NCBI GenBank assembly: GCA_017443235.1
Contig: JAFSOV010000009.1
Span: forward strand, 1 to 60,360
DNA from: Alphaproteobacteria bacterium
GTDB taxonomy: Bacteria; Pseudomonadota; Alphaproteobacteria; Rs-D84
Length of the DNA stretch: 60,360 nt
Reading direction: 5' to 3'
Positions 24,013 to 33,208 of this stretch are shown here, piece after piece. Position numbers and translations under genes: made by a program. The stretch's first letter is position 1. Each line of letters opens with the position of its first letter. Below the pieces are notes generated by a model. That model was given only the letters and a program-made list of their open reading frames with translations, was not told where the DNA came from and ran no database searches.

Positions 24013-24144
24013 ATGCCATTACGCAAAAAAAACGCAACACGCAACAAAGTTATTATGTGGACGCTTATCATTATATTACTTGTATTGATGATAATTTATT
24101 TTCCACCAACCCAAAATGTGACCGAGGTTGTTTTACACCAATAA
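24013..24144 (+). CDS. 43-residue single-helix membrane peptide
   Basis: ATG at 24013 preceded by AAAGGAAAAATAA and ended by TAA at 24142-24144. The product has a basic head (MPLRKKNATRNKV), one membrane helix (IMWTLIIILLVLMIIYF) and a short tail ending EVVLHQ. It fills the 155-base space between the LPS permease and the Xer gene and is read in the same direction, six bases before the next start. Its good ribosome site and helix make it a believable gene; its role is unknown, perhaps with the LPS permease. Confidence 0.65.
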   Translation: MPLRKKNATRNKVIMWTLIIILLVLMIIYFPPTQNVTEVVLHQ

Positions 24145-24150
24145 AAACAA

Positions 24151-25017
24151 ATGAACTATATTGAAGTATTTTTAGAAGCCATGTCCGCCGAAAAGGGGCG
24201 CAGTAAAAACACTTTATCGGCATACGCGAACGATTTGAATCACGCAGATGCGGCATTGCCCGGCGGATTGTTAAATGCGACAGAAACCGATATTCAATCA
24301 TATCTTGCCGGTGGCGATATATCGGCATCATCGGTTGCACGTCGTGCAAGTTGCCTGCGCGGTTTTTATAAATTTCTAATGTTGGAAAAAATTATCAAAA
24401 CCAATCCAACAACAAATATTGAATTACCCAAACGGGCCAAACCGTTACCAAAATTATTGACGACCGAAGAAATAGAATTATTGATATCATCGGCGGGCGA
24501 TGTACGCAATGCGGTGCGGCTGCGGGCGATGTTGGAATTACTGTACGCATCGGGACTGCGTGTATCCGAATTGTGCGAATTACCAATGACGGCAAATCTT
24601 GGCGACCGGTTGTTGATTCACGGCAAAGGCGCCAAAGAACGTATGGTGCCCGTCCACGAAACCGCGCGTCACGCGTTGGAAAAATGGTTGGATATTCGCG
24701 GTGATGCCGATTCTAAATATATATTTCCGTCTAATTCTGCATCGGGCCATATTACACGCGACGGTTTTTTCAAGATATTAAAAAAATGCGCGGTGCTGGC
24801 GGGAATTGAACCGCGGCGCGTCACGCCACACGTACTGCGTCATTCGTTTGCATCGCACCTGCTGGCGCACGGTGCAAACCTGCGGGCGATACAAACTATG
24901 CTGGGCCACGAAGACATTTCAACAACACAAATTTATACCCACGTATTGCCCGAAAAATTGGCCCAGGTTGTCGCCGAACATCACCCATTATCCCAAACCA
25001 AGGTTCATGATAAATGA
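24151..25017 (+). CDS. xerD: Tyrosine recombinase XerC/XerD
   Basis: 288 residues. N-terminal SAM-like core-binding domain with NTLSAYANDL, then the catalytic domain with Arg137 (ASGLRVSEL), Lys159 (HGKGAKER), His227 and Arg230 (TPHVLRHSFASH), His253 (LGHEDISTTQ) and the nucleophile Tyr262 (IYTHV). All six active residues are present. It resolves chromosome dimers at dif, activated by FtsK. The length suits XerD, but XerC cannot be excluded. The last codon and stop overlap the next ATG by four bases. Confidence 0.93.
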   Translation: MNYIEVFLEAMSAEKGRSKNTLSAYANDLNHADAALPGGLLNATETDIQSYLAGGDISASSVARRASCLRGFYKFLMLEKIIKTNPTTNIELPKRAKPLPKLLTTEEIELLISSAGDVRNAVRLRAMLELLYASGLRVSELCELPMTANLGDRLLIHGKGAKERMVPVHETARHALEKWLDIRGDADSKYIFPSNSASGHITRDGFFKILKKCAVLAGIEPRRVTPHVLRHSFASHLLAHGANLRAIQTMLGHEDISTTQIYTHVLPEKLAQVVAEHHPLSQTKVHDK

Positions 25018-25505
25018 TAAAAAAATGTGATTTTCCGGGATGCCAACGCGCCGGCACATGCCGCGCACCAAAGACGCGCGACCTGCGGGAATATTGGAAT
25101 TTTTGCCAAGAACACGCCGCCGAATATAATAAAAATTGGAATTTTTATGCCGATATGACCCCCGAAGAAATCGAAGAAGATTGGGAACGACAAACGTTCG
25201 GTGAACCAATAAAAAAACGCACTAAACAGGATTCTGCCGACTATATAAAATTCCTTAACGATTTTATTACCGGGCGTTCATCGTTCGATAAAATGCCACC
25301 AAAAAAATCTTTGCCGGCCAATATAACCGCCGCATTCCGCACATTGGGTTTGCCAATTACCGCATCTTGGCGTGAAATTGGTACAAAGTATCGCACGTTG
25401 GCGAAAAAATATCACCCCGACACCGCCAAAGATAAATCCAGTGGCAACGAATTTGCACAAATATCGTCCGCATACCAAACACTAAAAAAACATTTTGGCA
25501 AGTAA
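25014..25505 (+). CDS. J-domain protein with cysteine-bearing N-terminus
   Basis: 163 residues. The N-terminal part has CDFPGCQRAGTCRAPKTRD and YWNFCQEHAAEYNKNWNFY, a pattern seen in a conserved alphaproteobacterial DnaJ-like family. The C-terminal 65 residues are a J domain with the HPD motif in KKYHPDTAKD. It lacks the Gly/Phe and zinc regions of DnaJ. It probably directs DnaK to a particular substrate. The Cys/His set may bind a metal. It overlaps xerD by ATGA. Confidence 0.85.
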   Translation: MIKKCDFPGCQRAGTCRAPKTRDLREYWNFCQEHAAEYNKNWNFYADMTPEEIEEDWERQTFGEPIKKRTKQDSADYIKFLNDFITGRSSFDKMPPKKSLPANITAAFRTLGLPITASWREIGTKYRTLAKKYHPDTAKDKSSGNEFAQISSAYQTLKKHFGK

Positions 25506-25577
25506 GAATGATAACCAAATTTTTATGGCGCGCCGCCCACGCTTGTGATATGTTAGACATACAAAGGAATAAAAATT

Positions 25578-26483
25578 ATGTATGATGTTATTATTTTGGG
25601 CTCTGGCCCGGCGGGGTTGACTGCGGCAATTTATTGCGGTCGTGCAAATAAAAACACGCTGGTTATGGGTGGCGACACATTGGGTGGCCAAACGTCAACC
25701 ATCGCAACATTGGAAAACTACCCGGGCTGGCACGGCAGTGGCCTTGAACTAATCGAATTTATGAAGAATCAGGCTGAATCATTTGGTATCAAGGTTCAAA
25801 TGAAAACCGCCGCACATATCAAACCGAATGCAAACAACACATTTATCGTAACCGATACGCACGGTCACGAATATGAAACGCGCACGGTAATTTTGGCAAC
25901 CGGCGCATCCCCGCGTAAATTGGAAATTGCGGGGGCACGCGAATTCTTTGGTCGCGGCGTTTCATACTGTGCAACATGTGACGGATTTTTCTATACCGAC
26001 AAAACCGTGTTGGTCATTGGTGGCGGCAACACCGCATTGAACGACGCACTGTATTTGGCAGACATTGCCAAGACGGTAAAAATCGTTTATCGCAAATCAT
26101 CGTTCACACGCGCCGAAGAAATCATTCGCAAACGCGTTGCAGAAAAGAAAAATATAGAATGTATCTTTGATACCGAATTGAAACAGATTTCTGCAAAACC
26201 AAATTCACAGACCGGCGAATTGATTGCGACAACAACAAACGATGAACAAATTGTTTGCGATGGAATATTTGTCGCCATCGGGCACGAGGCAAACACAGAT
26301 TACCTGACCGAAGATATCAAACGCGATGAATTGGGACGGCTTAGCCCCGATGCGTTGCCGGCGGGTATGTTTGTGGCGGGCGATGTCCATTCAAATATAA
26401 AAATGCAAATTGCAACGGCGGTTGGTACGGGATGCACCGCGGCAATGGACGCCATCGCATACCTGAACAAGAACGCACAATAA
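25578..26483 (+). CDS. trxB: Thioredoxin reductase
   Basis: 301 residues, FAD- and NADPH-dependent. The FAD-binding GSGPAG is at 8-13, the redox pair Cys131/Cys134 is in CATCDGF, the NADPH-binding GGGNTA is at 148-153, and the closing FAD motif is GMFVAGDVH. It keeps thioredoxin reduced. The start follows AAAGGAATAAAAATT. serS follows 12 bases later behind AAAAGGAATAAAA. Confidence 0.96.
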   Translation: MYDVIILGSGPAGLTAAIYCGRANKNTLVMGGDTLGGQTSTIATLENYPGWHGSGLELIEFMKNQAESFGIKVQMKTAAHIKPNANNTFIVTDTHGHEYETRTVILATGASPRKLEIAGAREFFGRGVSYCATCDGFFYTDKTVLVIGGGNTALNDALYLADIAKTVKIVYRKSSFTRAEEIIRKRVAEKKNIECIFDTELKQISAKPNSQTGELIATTTNDEQIVCDGIFVAIGHEANTDYLTEDIKRDELGRLSPDALPAGMFVAGDVHSNIKMQIATAVGTGCTAAMDAIAYLNKNAQ

Positions 26484-26495
26484 AAAGGAATAAAA

Positions 26496-27776
26496 ATGTT
26501 GGATATAAAATTTATTCGTGAAAATCCGGACATTGTCAAGAACGCGTGCCGGGTAAAAAATTTTCCTGATGTGGTTGATGACATTTTGTCATTGGACGTG
26601 CGTGTGCGTGAATTGAAAACAATTACTCAAACCAAAACCGCCGAAAAAAATAAAATATCACGCGAAATCCCAACCGCTACCGACAAAGCCCCATTGATTG
26701 CAAAATCTAAACAAATCAGCGAAGAAATCGCCAACGATATGGCCGAACTTGCGGATAAAGAGGCCATGCTAACGGACCTGTTGCATCGTGTTCCACAAAT
26801 ACCCGATGCGTCTGCACCAGTTGGTGCCGATGATTCTGCAAACGTGGAAATCCGTCGTGTTGGCACGCCACGCAATTTTGATTTCACCCCGCGTCCACAA
26901 TGGGAATTGTTGGATATGAACGGTTGGTGGATGCCGGAAAAAATCGCGGGCATTTGTGGCACACGCGTTTATGCACTGGCCGGCGAAGCCGCAGAATTAT
27001 CTTTGGCAATTCAAACTTATGTTATTCAGAAATTGATTAGCAAAGGTTTCAAATATATTGAATGTCCATCTATTTCAAAACCGCAAACAATATTTAACGC
27101 CGGACATTTTATGGGTTCCGATTTATCGGTTATGAATAATGATGTATTTATGTTGACCGATACAGACCGTTGTTTGACTGGCACGGCGGAAATTGTTTTG
27201 AATTCTTTGCACGCGGACGAAATTTTATCAGAAAATGATTTGCCGATAAAATATGCCGGTTTTTCACCATGTTTCCGCAAAGAGGCCGGTGCCGCGGGTC
27301 GCGACACCCGCGGAATCGTTCGTGTACATCAATTTAACAAAGTTGAACAGTATGTGTTTTGCACACCCGAACAAAGTGATGAAATGCACGAATTTTTGTT
27401 AAACAACCTGTGCGAAGTGGTGGAAGATTTAGAATTGCCGTATCGCGTTATCGCAAATAGTACCGGCGATATGGGATTCAACAAAGTTAAAATGAACGAT
27501 GTCGAGGCATGGTTCCCATCGGAAAACGCGTATCGCGAATTGGGTTCTTGTTCGTCGATTGGTCAGTTTCAGGCACGTCGTACAAACACGCGCTATCGCG
27601 AAAATGCGACCGGCGAAGTTAAATTTGTCGCAACATTGAACAACACCGGAATCGCCCTGCCCCGCGCTTTGGTACCGGTTATTGAAAATCACCAAAACGC
27701 CGATGGGTCGGTGAATATCCCAAAGAAACTGCAACCCCTAATGGGTGGTCGAACCAAAATTGGTGGAAAACATTAA
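26496..27776 (+). CDS. serS: Seryl-tRNA synthetase
   Basis: 426 residues, class II synthetase. N-terminal tRNA-binding coiled coil (about 27-110), then motif 2 in FRKEAGAAGRDTRGIVRVHQF and motif 3 around LPRALVPVIENHQ. The SSIGQFQARRTNTRYR stretch contacts substrate. It also charges tRNA-Sec if present. Cotranscribed with trxB. Confidence 0.97.
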   Translation: MLDIKFIRENPDIVKNACRVKNFPDVVDDILSLDVRVRELKTITQTKTAEKNKISREIPTATDKAPLIAKSKQISEEIANDMAELADKEAMLTDLLHRVPQIPDASAPVGADDSANVEIRRVGTPRNFDFTPRPQWELLDMNGWWMPEKIAGICGTRVYALAGEAAELSLAIQTYVIQKLISKGFKYIECPSISKPQTIFNAGHFMGSDLSVMNNDVFMLTDTDRCLTGTAEIVLNSLHADEILSENDLPIKYAGFSPCFRKEAGAAGRDTRGIVRVHQFNKVEQYVFCTPEQSDEMHEFLLNNLCEVVEDLELPYRVIANSTGDMGFNKVKMNDVEAWFPSENAYRELGSCSSIGQFQARRTNTRYRENATGEVKFVATLNNTGIALPRALVPVIENHQNADGSVNIPKKLQPLMGGRTKIGGKH

Positions 27777-27784
27777 TGATTTAT

Positions 27785-27880
27785 GACCGCCATATCTCGC
27801 TGTAGCAAAGCGAAAGCGGATGGGCGGTCGCACAAAAATCGGCCTGTCGCGACGTAGCGCAGCGAAGACGGACGATTTTT
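27785..27880. repeat. Paired CTCGCTGTAGC / CGCGACGTAGC repeat in hairpin loops
   Basis: Two related 26-28-bp units, one with TCTCGCTGTAGCAAAGCG, the other with TCGCGACGTAGCGCAGCG. Each sits in the loop of its own stem: GACCGCC at 27785-27791 with GGCGGTC at 27823-27829, and AAAAATCG at 27834-27841 with CGATTTTT at 27873-27880. The same two units recur at 40834-40903. The second stem, ending in a run of T rightward, may terminate serS transcription. Confidence 0.65.
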
Positions 27881-28342
27881 TTATCTGGTACGGGCAAACA
27901 ATTTACGTGCGACATACGGAATCATCCCACCTGTTTTCTGTATCGCATCGCGTTTTAACAAACGCATTGCATCTATGGCCTCTTGCCGGGAACGATATCT
28001 GTATGCAATGGCCGATTTATCCAATTTATCACCATCATAACACAAATAATCATGCGCACAAATCATAATGTCATAAACGCACTGAGCAGCACCTTTGTTC
28101 AAAGTGAACAATGAATAATGTTGCGGCACATCGAAACCCAAATTGTTCATATTTTTATTAAAATTTTTGTCCGGGTCGCAATAGTCAAATGGATTCAATG
28201 CCACACTGTACAGAAACACCACCGCGGAAAAACAAGACCTGTATTCTTCATTCAATTGCATTTTGTGCCAATCCACTTTCTTGGCCAATCCAGAATGCAA
28301 CTGCAACAAACTTTCTGAAACTTCTTTACCGAAATCTTTCAT
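27881..28342 (-). CDS. Unrecognised small soluble protein
   Basis: 153 residues from the ATG at 28340-28342, preceded by AAAGGGGTATTACC. Mostly helical by composition, without signal or membrane helix. Features: KVDWHKMQLNEEYRSCFSAVVFLYSVALNPFDYCDPDK, five cysteines, and a basic C-terminus (RLLKRDAIQKTGGMIPYVARKLFARTR). No family is recognised. It stands alone between two other-strand operons next to a repeat, so it may be a recent insertion. Confidence 0.6.
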   Translation of the reverse strand: MKDFGKEVSESLLQLHSGLAKKVDWHKMQLNEEYRSCFSAVVFLYSVALNPFDYCDPDKNFNKNMNNLGFDVPQHYSLFTLNKGAAQCVYDIMICAHDYLCYDGDKLDKSAIAYRYRSRQEAIDAMRLLKRDAIQKTGGMIPYVARKLFARTR

Positions 28343-28440
28343 GGTAATACCCCTTTTACTTTTTAGACCGGTTTCTTGCACACGAACTATACCCAAATTA
28401 TACAAGATGTCAATTTTTATGAAAAATTAGCCATAATTTG

Positions 28441-28468
28441 TTGAAAATGCGAAAAATTATGATAAAAT
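28441..28468 (+). promoter_or_regulatory. Promoter of typA
   Basis: TTGAAA at 28441-28446, a 16-bp spacer, TAAAAT at 28463-28468; the typA ATG is at 28495 behind AAAAGGG. Confidence 0.5.
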
Positions 28469-28494
28469 CTTGTGCTAAAAAAAGGGTTTTGTAT

Positions 28495-30333
28495 ATGAAA
28501 ATTCGTAATATTGCGATTATCGCACACGTTGACCATGGGAAAACAACCTTGGTTGATAATATGTTGAAACAGGCGGGAACTTTCCGCGAAAACGAACGCG
28601 TGGAAGACCGCGTTATGGACAGTGGCGATATCGAACGCGAACGTGGAATTACCATTTCGGCCAAACCGACATCCGTTTTGTGGCACGATTATAAAATCAA
28701 TATTGTCGATACGCCGGGACACGCGGATTTTGGCGGCGAAGTCGAACGTATTTTATCAATGGTTGACGGTGTTGTATTATTGGTGGACAGTGCCGAAGGC
28801 CCCCTGCCCCAGACTAAATTCGTGCTGTCCAAGGCGTTAAAATTGGGTCTGCGACCAATTGTGTGCATAAACAAAGTTGACCGTGGCGATGCACGTCCCG
28901 ACGAAGTTTTATCTGAAACATTCGACCTGTTCGATAAATTGGGCGCGGACGATGCGCAATTGGATTTTCCATATCTGTATGCGTGCGGGCGCGATGGTTG
29001 GGCGGTTCGCGAACTGAACGATGAACGCCGCGATTTAACCCCACTGTTTCAATTGATTGTTGACCACGTGCCGGCCCCCGATTGCAACGGTTCACGTTGC
29101 CAATTGGACGCACCGTTCACAATGTTGGCAACAACCCTGGAATCTGACCCATACGTCGGGCGCATTTTAACCGGTAAAATTGAATCGGGAACCGTGCGTG
29201 TTGGCCAATCGGTCAAGGCCATCAATATGCAGGGCGAATTTGTTGAAAACGCCAAAATCACAAAAATTATTGAACACCGCGGCATCGAAAAAATCTCACG
29301 CGAATCGGCGTCCGCGGGTGATATTGTTGTTGTCGCCGGGTTCACCAAGGCAACCGTGGCGGACACATTATGCGCACCAGAAGTCACCGAACCAATTCCG
29401 GCAATGCCAATCGACCCACCAACCCTTACCATGACTTTCTTTGTAAACACTTCACCATTGGCGGGACAAAGTGGTAAAAAACTGACATCCCGTATGATTG
29501 GTGAACGTTTATTCAAAGAGGCCGAAACCAATATCGCATTAAAGGTGACCCAAAGTGAAAACAAAGAATCCTTTGAGGTATCTGGTCGTGGCGAATTACA
29601 ATTGGGAATTTTAATTGAAACAATGCGCCGCGAAGGATTCGAACTTTCTGTGTCACGTCCGCGCGTTGTTATGCATACCGGCGAAAACGGCGAAATGTTG
29701 GAACCAATCGAAGAAGTTGTTGTTGACGTTGATGACGAATTCAGTGGCGTTGTTATCGAAAAAATGACAAAACGCAAGGCAACAATTACCGAAATGAAGG
29801 CGTCCGGCGGCGGCAAAACCCGCATCGTATTTTCCGCGCCATCACGCGGGTTGATTGGGTATTTGTCCGAATTCCGCACCGACACACGTGGCACCGGAAT
29901 TATGAATCGCGTGTTTGATAAATACGATACATATCGCGGTCCAATTGTTCAATACCGCCCGGGTGTTTTGGTTTCTATGGAAAAGGGTTCGACCGCAACA
30001 TATGCGCTGCACAACCTGGAACCACGCGGCGTATTATTCGTGGGTCCACAAACCGAAGTCTATTCGGGTATGATTATCGGCGAACACAGCAAAGAAAACG
30101 ATTTAGAGGTCAACCCGGTCAAAGGCAAAGAATTGACCAATATTCGCAGTGTGACGGCCGATGAAAAATTGTTCTTGGCCCCACCGCGTAAAATGTCTTT
30201 GGAAGAAGCATTGTCGTATATCCAAGACGATGAATTGGTCGAAGTGACGCCGGCAACAATTCGTTTGCGCAAGAAAGAACTGGACAGCGGCAAACGCAAA
30301 AAACTTGCCCGCGGCAAAGAAGAACAAATATAA
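28495..30333 (+). CDS. typA: Translational GTPase TypA/BipA
   Basis: 612 residues from the ATG at 28495; the frame extends 19 codons upstream, but the typical start MKIRNIAIIAHVDHGKTTL and the AAAAGGG site fix it here. G1 is AHVDHGKTT (about 9-17), the switch has ERERGITI, G3 is DTPGHADFGGEVER and G4 is NKVDR. EF-Tu-like domain II, EF-G-like domains and the BipA C-terminus with SRGLIGYLSEFRTDTRGTGIMN follow. It assists large-subunit assembly and stress adaptation at the ribosome. Ends with its own terminator. Confidence 0.97.
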   Translation: MKIRNIAIIAHVDHGKTTLVDNMLKQAGTFRENERVEDRVMDSGDIERERGITISAKPTSVLWHDYKINIVDTPGHADFGGEVERILSMVDGVVLLVDSAEGPLPQTKFVLSKALKLGLRPIVCINKVDRGDARPDEVLSETFDLFDKLGADDAQLDFPYLYACGRDGWAVRELNDERRDLTPLFQLIVDHVPAPDCNGSRCQLDAPFTMLATTLESDPYVGRILTGKIESGTVRVGQSVKAINMQGEFVENAKITKIIEHRGIEKISRESASAGDIVVVAGFTKATVADTLCAPEVTEPIPAMPIDPPTLTMTFFVNTSPLAGQSGKKLTSRMIGERLFKEAETNIALKVTQSENKESFEVSGRGELQLGILIETMRREGFELSVSRPRVVMHTGENGEMLEPIEEVVVDVDDEFSGVVIEKMTKRKATITEMKASGGGKTRIVFSAPSRGLIGYLSEFRTDTRGTGIMNRVFDKYDTYRGPIVQYRPGVLVSMEKGSTATYALHNLEPRGVLFVGPQTEVYSGMIIGEHSKENDLEVNPVKGKELTNIRSVTADEKLFLAPPRKMSLEEALSYIQDDELVEVTPATIRLRKKELDSGKRKKLARGKEEQI

Positions 30334-30338
30334 AAATG

Positions 30339-30362
30339 CCGGTGCAACACCGGTGTTTTTTT
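30339..30362 (+). terminator. Intrinsic terminator of typA
   Basis: CCGGTG (30339-30344), a CAA loop, CACCGG (30348-30353), then T-rich run 30356-30362, six bases after the stop codon. Confidence 0.88.
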
Positions 30363-30412
30363 AGAATGCTTAGCCTATTGCAAATTTTATAAAAATCTGC
30401 TCTACTATAAAT

Positions 30413-31258
30413 ATGGTAAAACGTTTATTCATCTTTGCCGGATATGACGCCAATGGTATAATTGACGATGCATTGATATACTATTTGGAACAATTAAACA
30501 AATTTGGCGACATAGTTTTATATATGGATTGCGATGCAAAAAAAATCGAAATAAACAAAATAAAAAAATACTGTTTGTATGCGGCGGCCACGCGTCACAG
30601 GGAATATGATTTTGGTTCATATAAACGCGCATACATTTGGGCACGTGATAATAATATATTGAACAAATACGACATGGCATATATCGTCAATGATTCTGTA
30701 TTTGGCCCAATGTTCAATATGTCCAATTTAATAAAAAAATTGGATTCTATGCCCACAGATGCGGCCGGTGTGGCGGTTTCAACACATAAAACGCACGCAT
30801 TTATGGAATCTTGGTTTGTACGATTAAATAAAAATATATTCACATCAAATTGGTTTGATGAATTTATATCATCCGTCACCACGCAACCCACAAAAAACAG
30901 AGTATCTGTAAAATATGAACACGGACTAAGCCGGTTGATTGGTGAACACAAATGTTCTTGGGACGGAATCTATGTGCACCACGGCCGATTTACATATAAC
31001 AACCCAAAACGGTTATTCAAAAACGGGTGTCCTTTTATCAAGAAAGCATGTTTCGCGCGTCACTATGGCGCGTTGGGTAATGAAATAAAATACATACTGG
31101 CGCATTCCAACAAACGCGCGGCCAGTGCGGTTATAAAAACCGCAAACCGTGTCTATGGCGCGGATTATATGAATTGGTTTCTTACCATAAATCCGTTCAA
31201 AATAATTTGGCGCGGGTTAAAATACGCAATACGTAAAACCATGGATAAAATAAAATGA
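30413..31258 (+). CDS. RgpF-like rhamnan-synthesis / glycosyltransferase protein
   Basis: 281 residues. KRLFIFAGYDANGIIDDALIYYLEQL, then REYDFGSYKRAYIWAR and YIVNDSVFGPM, fit the rhamnan synthesis F family (RgpF, PF05045), in which FDFGSYK and NDS.FGP are hallmarks. The family adds sugars such as rhamnose to cell-surface polysaccharides. TTGCAA at 30378-30383 followed after 17 bp by TCTACT would place transcription start at the ATG itself, so the message could be leaderless. It overlaps the next gene by four bases (ATGA). Confidence 0.8.
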   Translation: MVKRLFIFAGYDANGIIDDALIYYLEQLNKFGDIVLYMDCDAKKIEINKIKKYCLYAAATRHREYDFGSYKRAYIWARDNNILNKYDMAYIVNDSVFGPMFNMSNLIKKLDSMPTDAAGVAVSTHKTHAFMESWFVRLNKNIFTSNWFDEFISSVTTQPTKNRVSVKYEHGLSRLIGEHKCSWDGIYVHHGRFTYNNPKRLFKNGCPFIKKACFARHYGALGNEIKYILAHSNKRAASAVIKTANRVYGADYMNWFLTINPFKIIWRGLKYAIRKTMDKIK

Positions 31259-32085
31259 CCAAGAAAATTGCCGCCATAACGATGGCACGAAATGATGAAT
31301 TTTTTCTGTCCCGATGGGTTAAATATTATGGCCAAGAATTGGGGCAAAAAAATCTTTACATTATATTGGACGGCACAGATCAAAACCCGCCCAAAAACGC
31401 AACCGACGTAAATATTATAAAAATGCCGCATACCGAGATGTCACGTGCCGCCGGAGACAAATACAGAATCGGTCAGGTATCAGATTTGGCCACAAAACTT
31501 TTCAAAAAATACGATATTGTTATCGGTTGCGATTGCGATGAATTTTTGATTGTGGACCCGAACACAAAAAAATCATTGGCGGAATATTTATCGACATTAA
31601 AATATCGCACTACGGTATCTGGGCTGGGGCTGGATATAGGCCAAGATATGAATAACGAAAAAAAATTGGACCCCAAAAAACCGATGCTGGCGCAACGTGG
31701 GCGCGCATTGCTGTCCACACGCTATACCAAACCGGTCGTGCTGTTTCGGCCTGCACGCTGGGGCAGTGGTTTCCACAGTGTCCACAATCATACATTTCAT
31801 ATAGATAAAAATTTATACCTGTTGCATTTTGGCGCGGTTGATATGGATATGTTGATTCAAAAGGCAACCAAACGCGGGCCCGATTGGGTGAATCATTTGC
31901 GCCGCCGGGGAAATGGGACAATAAATATGGTCACAAAAAAACGGGCACACGGCGAAACATATATAAAAATTGCCCGCACAGTCCAGCGCATATTTCGCCC
32001 AATATACGCGTTGGACAAACCCGGAATGTTTGGCATAAAATGGGTTGTAAAAATCCCATCGCGTTTCAAGAAAACCGGCGTATAG
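31255..32085 (+). CDS. Glycosyltransferase family 2-like protein (Glyco_tranf_2_4 type)
   Basis: 276 residues. It opens KKIAAITMARNDEFFLSRWVKYY, a variant GT-A start typical of PF13704. CDCDEFLIVD is the acidic donor-binding site, and WGSGFHSVHNHTFHIDKNLYLLHFG follows. No membrane helix; cytoplasmic, probably assembling a surface glycan. The gene is coupled to the RgpF-like gene by ATGA, and the two-gene transcript converges on three minus-strand GT2 genes. Confidence 0.8.
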   Translation: MTKKIAAITMARNDEFFLSRWVKYYGQELGQKNLYIILDGTDQNPPKNATDVNIIKMPHTEMSRAAGDKYRIGQVSDLATKLFKKYDIVIGCDCDEFLIVDPNTKKSLAEYLSTLKYRTTVSGLGLDIGQDMNNEKKLDPKKPMLAQRGRALLSTRYTKPVVLFRPARWGSGFHSVHNHTFHIDKNLYLLHFGAVDMDMLIQKATKRGPDWVNHLRRRGNGTINMVTKKRAHGETYIKIARTVQRIFRPIYALDKPGMFGIKWVVKIPSRFKKTGV

Positions 32086-32092
32086 GCAAAAA

Positions 32093-33109
32093 TTACATTC
32101 CAATAAAATCTAAAATTTCACGACGCAATTTTCGCGATTTATTATTCGGTGGAAAATCAAACACACCCATCTTGCACAGTTTTGTAAATCTTTCGCGCAC
32201 CGCCCCAAATTCAGCAGGTTCATTCAAAGAATCTTTTTGACGAAACGCATCTTCTATAAAGAACCACAGAAATTTTCTGTTCCACATTTGGAATTGATAT
32301 TGATTTGCATTATCGTGATACAGCATAAATGTATGTTCAATACCGGTACATAAATCGGTTATCGTTTGCAATGGATTTGCACCTTTCACAACACCATCAA
32401 AATCCGGTTGATAATAATACAGTGGCAAATTCAAAATCGTTGCACGCGGATTTTTTAACATCACGGCACTCCACCACGGGAAATATTCAAACGAAGTACC
32501 TTTGATAAAATGTATATCTGCAATCAAAGAACGCCGATACAGGTGTTTCCAAACTTGGCAACCTTGGACCAACCATTGACGGTTCGTATTAAATATATTT
32601 CCATCTTTTTCGGTTGCATATTTGAATATATCATTTGTCACCAAACTGCAAACACATTCGGGACCATACCTGCGATTAAACCCGATGGGGCTGACTTTAT
32701 CTGTATTCATTCCAAAAAAATGGCGCAACCGTAACCGCAACCCATACAGATTATCGTTTGTGTACGTCACAATATCTGTGTCATCACGTCGCGACATATA
32801 ATATGTCATTTCCATTGTTTGTGGATGAATAAAATCATCACTATCCAAAAACATCACATATTCACCGGTGGCGTGCCGCAACCCCATATTGCGCGCATCC
32901 GCCAATCCGCCATTTGTTTGATGAATAACAACGAATCTGTTGTCGCGTCGGGCATACTCTTCCGCTATGGCACCGGAATTATCGGGACTGCCGTCGTTTA
33001 TACAAATCGCCTGCCAATCGGTAAAGGTTTGATTTAATACACTGTCCAAACATCTGCGCAGGTATTTTTCAACACCATATATTGGTATGATAACAGATAT
33101 TGCTTGCAT
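32093..33109 (-). CDS. Family 2 glycosyltransferase, tandem copy A
   Basis: 338 residues. The GT-A nucleotide-sugar fold begins AISVIIPIYGVEKYLRRCLDSV. The NDGSPDNS loop and the metal-binding LDSDD are present, and SYYM/RRDDT segments follow. Over the first 130 residues it is nearly identical in pattern to the next gene (33209-34237), pointing to a tandem duplication. The acceptor and sugar cannot be predicted. A TTGACG -35 at 33177-33182 with CATTAT 16 bp on may drive it separately. Confidence 0.88.
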   Translation of the reverse strand: MQAISVIIPIYGVEKYLRRCLDSVLNQTFTDWQAICINDGSPDNSGAIAEEYARRDNRFVVIHQTNGGLADARNMGLRHATGEYVMFLDSDDFIHPQTMEMTYYMSRRDDTDIVTYTNDNLYGLRLRLRHFFGMNTDKVSPIGFNRRYGPECVCSLVTNDIFKYATEKDGNIFNTNRQWLVQGCQVWKHLYRRSLIADIHFIKGTSFEYFPWWSAVMLKNPRATILNLPLYYYQPDFDGVVKGANPLQTITDLCTGIEHTFMLYHDNANQYQFQMWNRKFLWFFIEDAFRQKDSLNEPAEFGAVRERFTKLCKMGVFDFPPNNKSRKLRREILDFIGM

Positions 33110-33154
33110 AAAAATATTCCTCTTGGTTTAAAATTTCCTCAAAATTTTGCGCCA

Positions 33155-33182
33155 ATAATGTAACACCGCACAAATGCGTCAA
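33155..33182 (-). promoter_or_regulatory. Possible promoter of glycosyltransferase copy A
   Basis: Minus-strand TTGACG (33177-33182), 16-bp spacer, CATTAT (33155-33160), in the 99-base gap between the duplicated glycosyltransferase genes. Confidence 0.4.
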
Positions 33183-33208
33183 AATCCCTTTTGATTAAAT
33201 TCCTTTTT

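Noticed and set aside
29049..29894. 281-codon open frame on the minus strand inside typA
   Set aside because: Antisense to a fully conserved GTPase; its Ser/Thr/Pro-rich product is a complement artefact.
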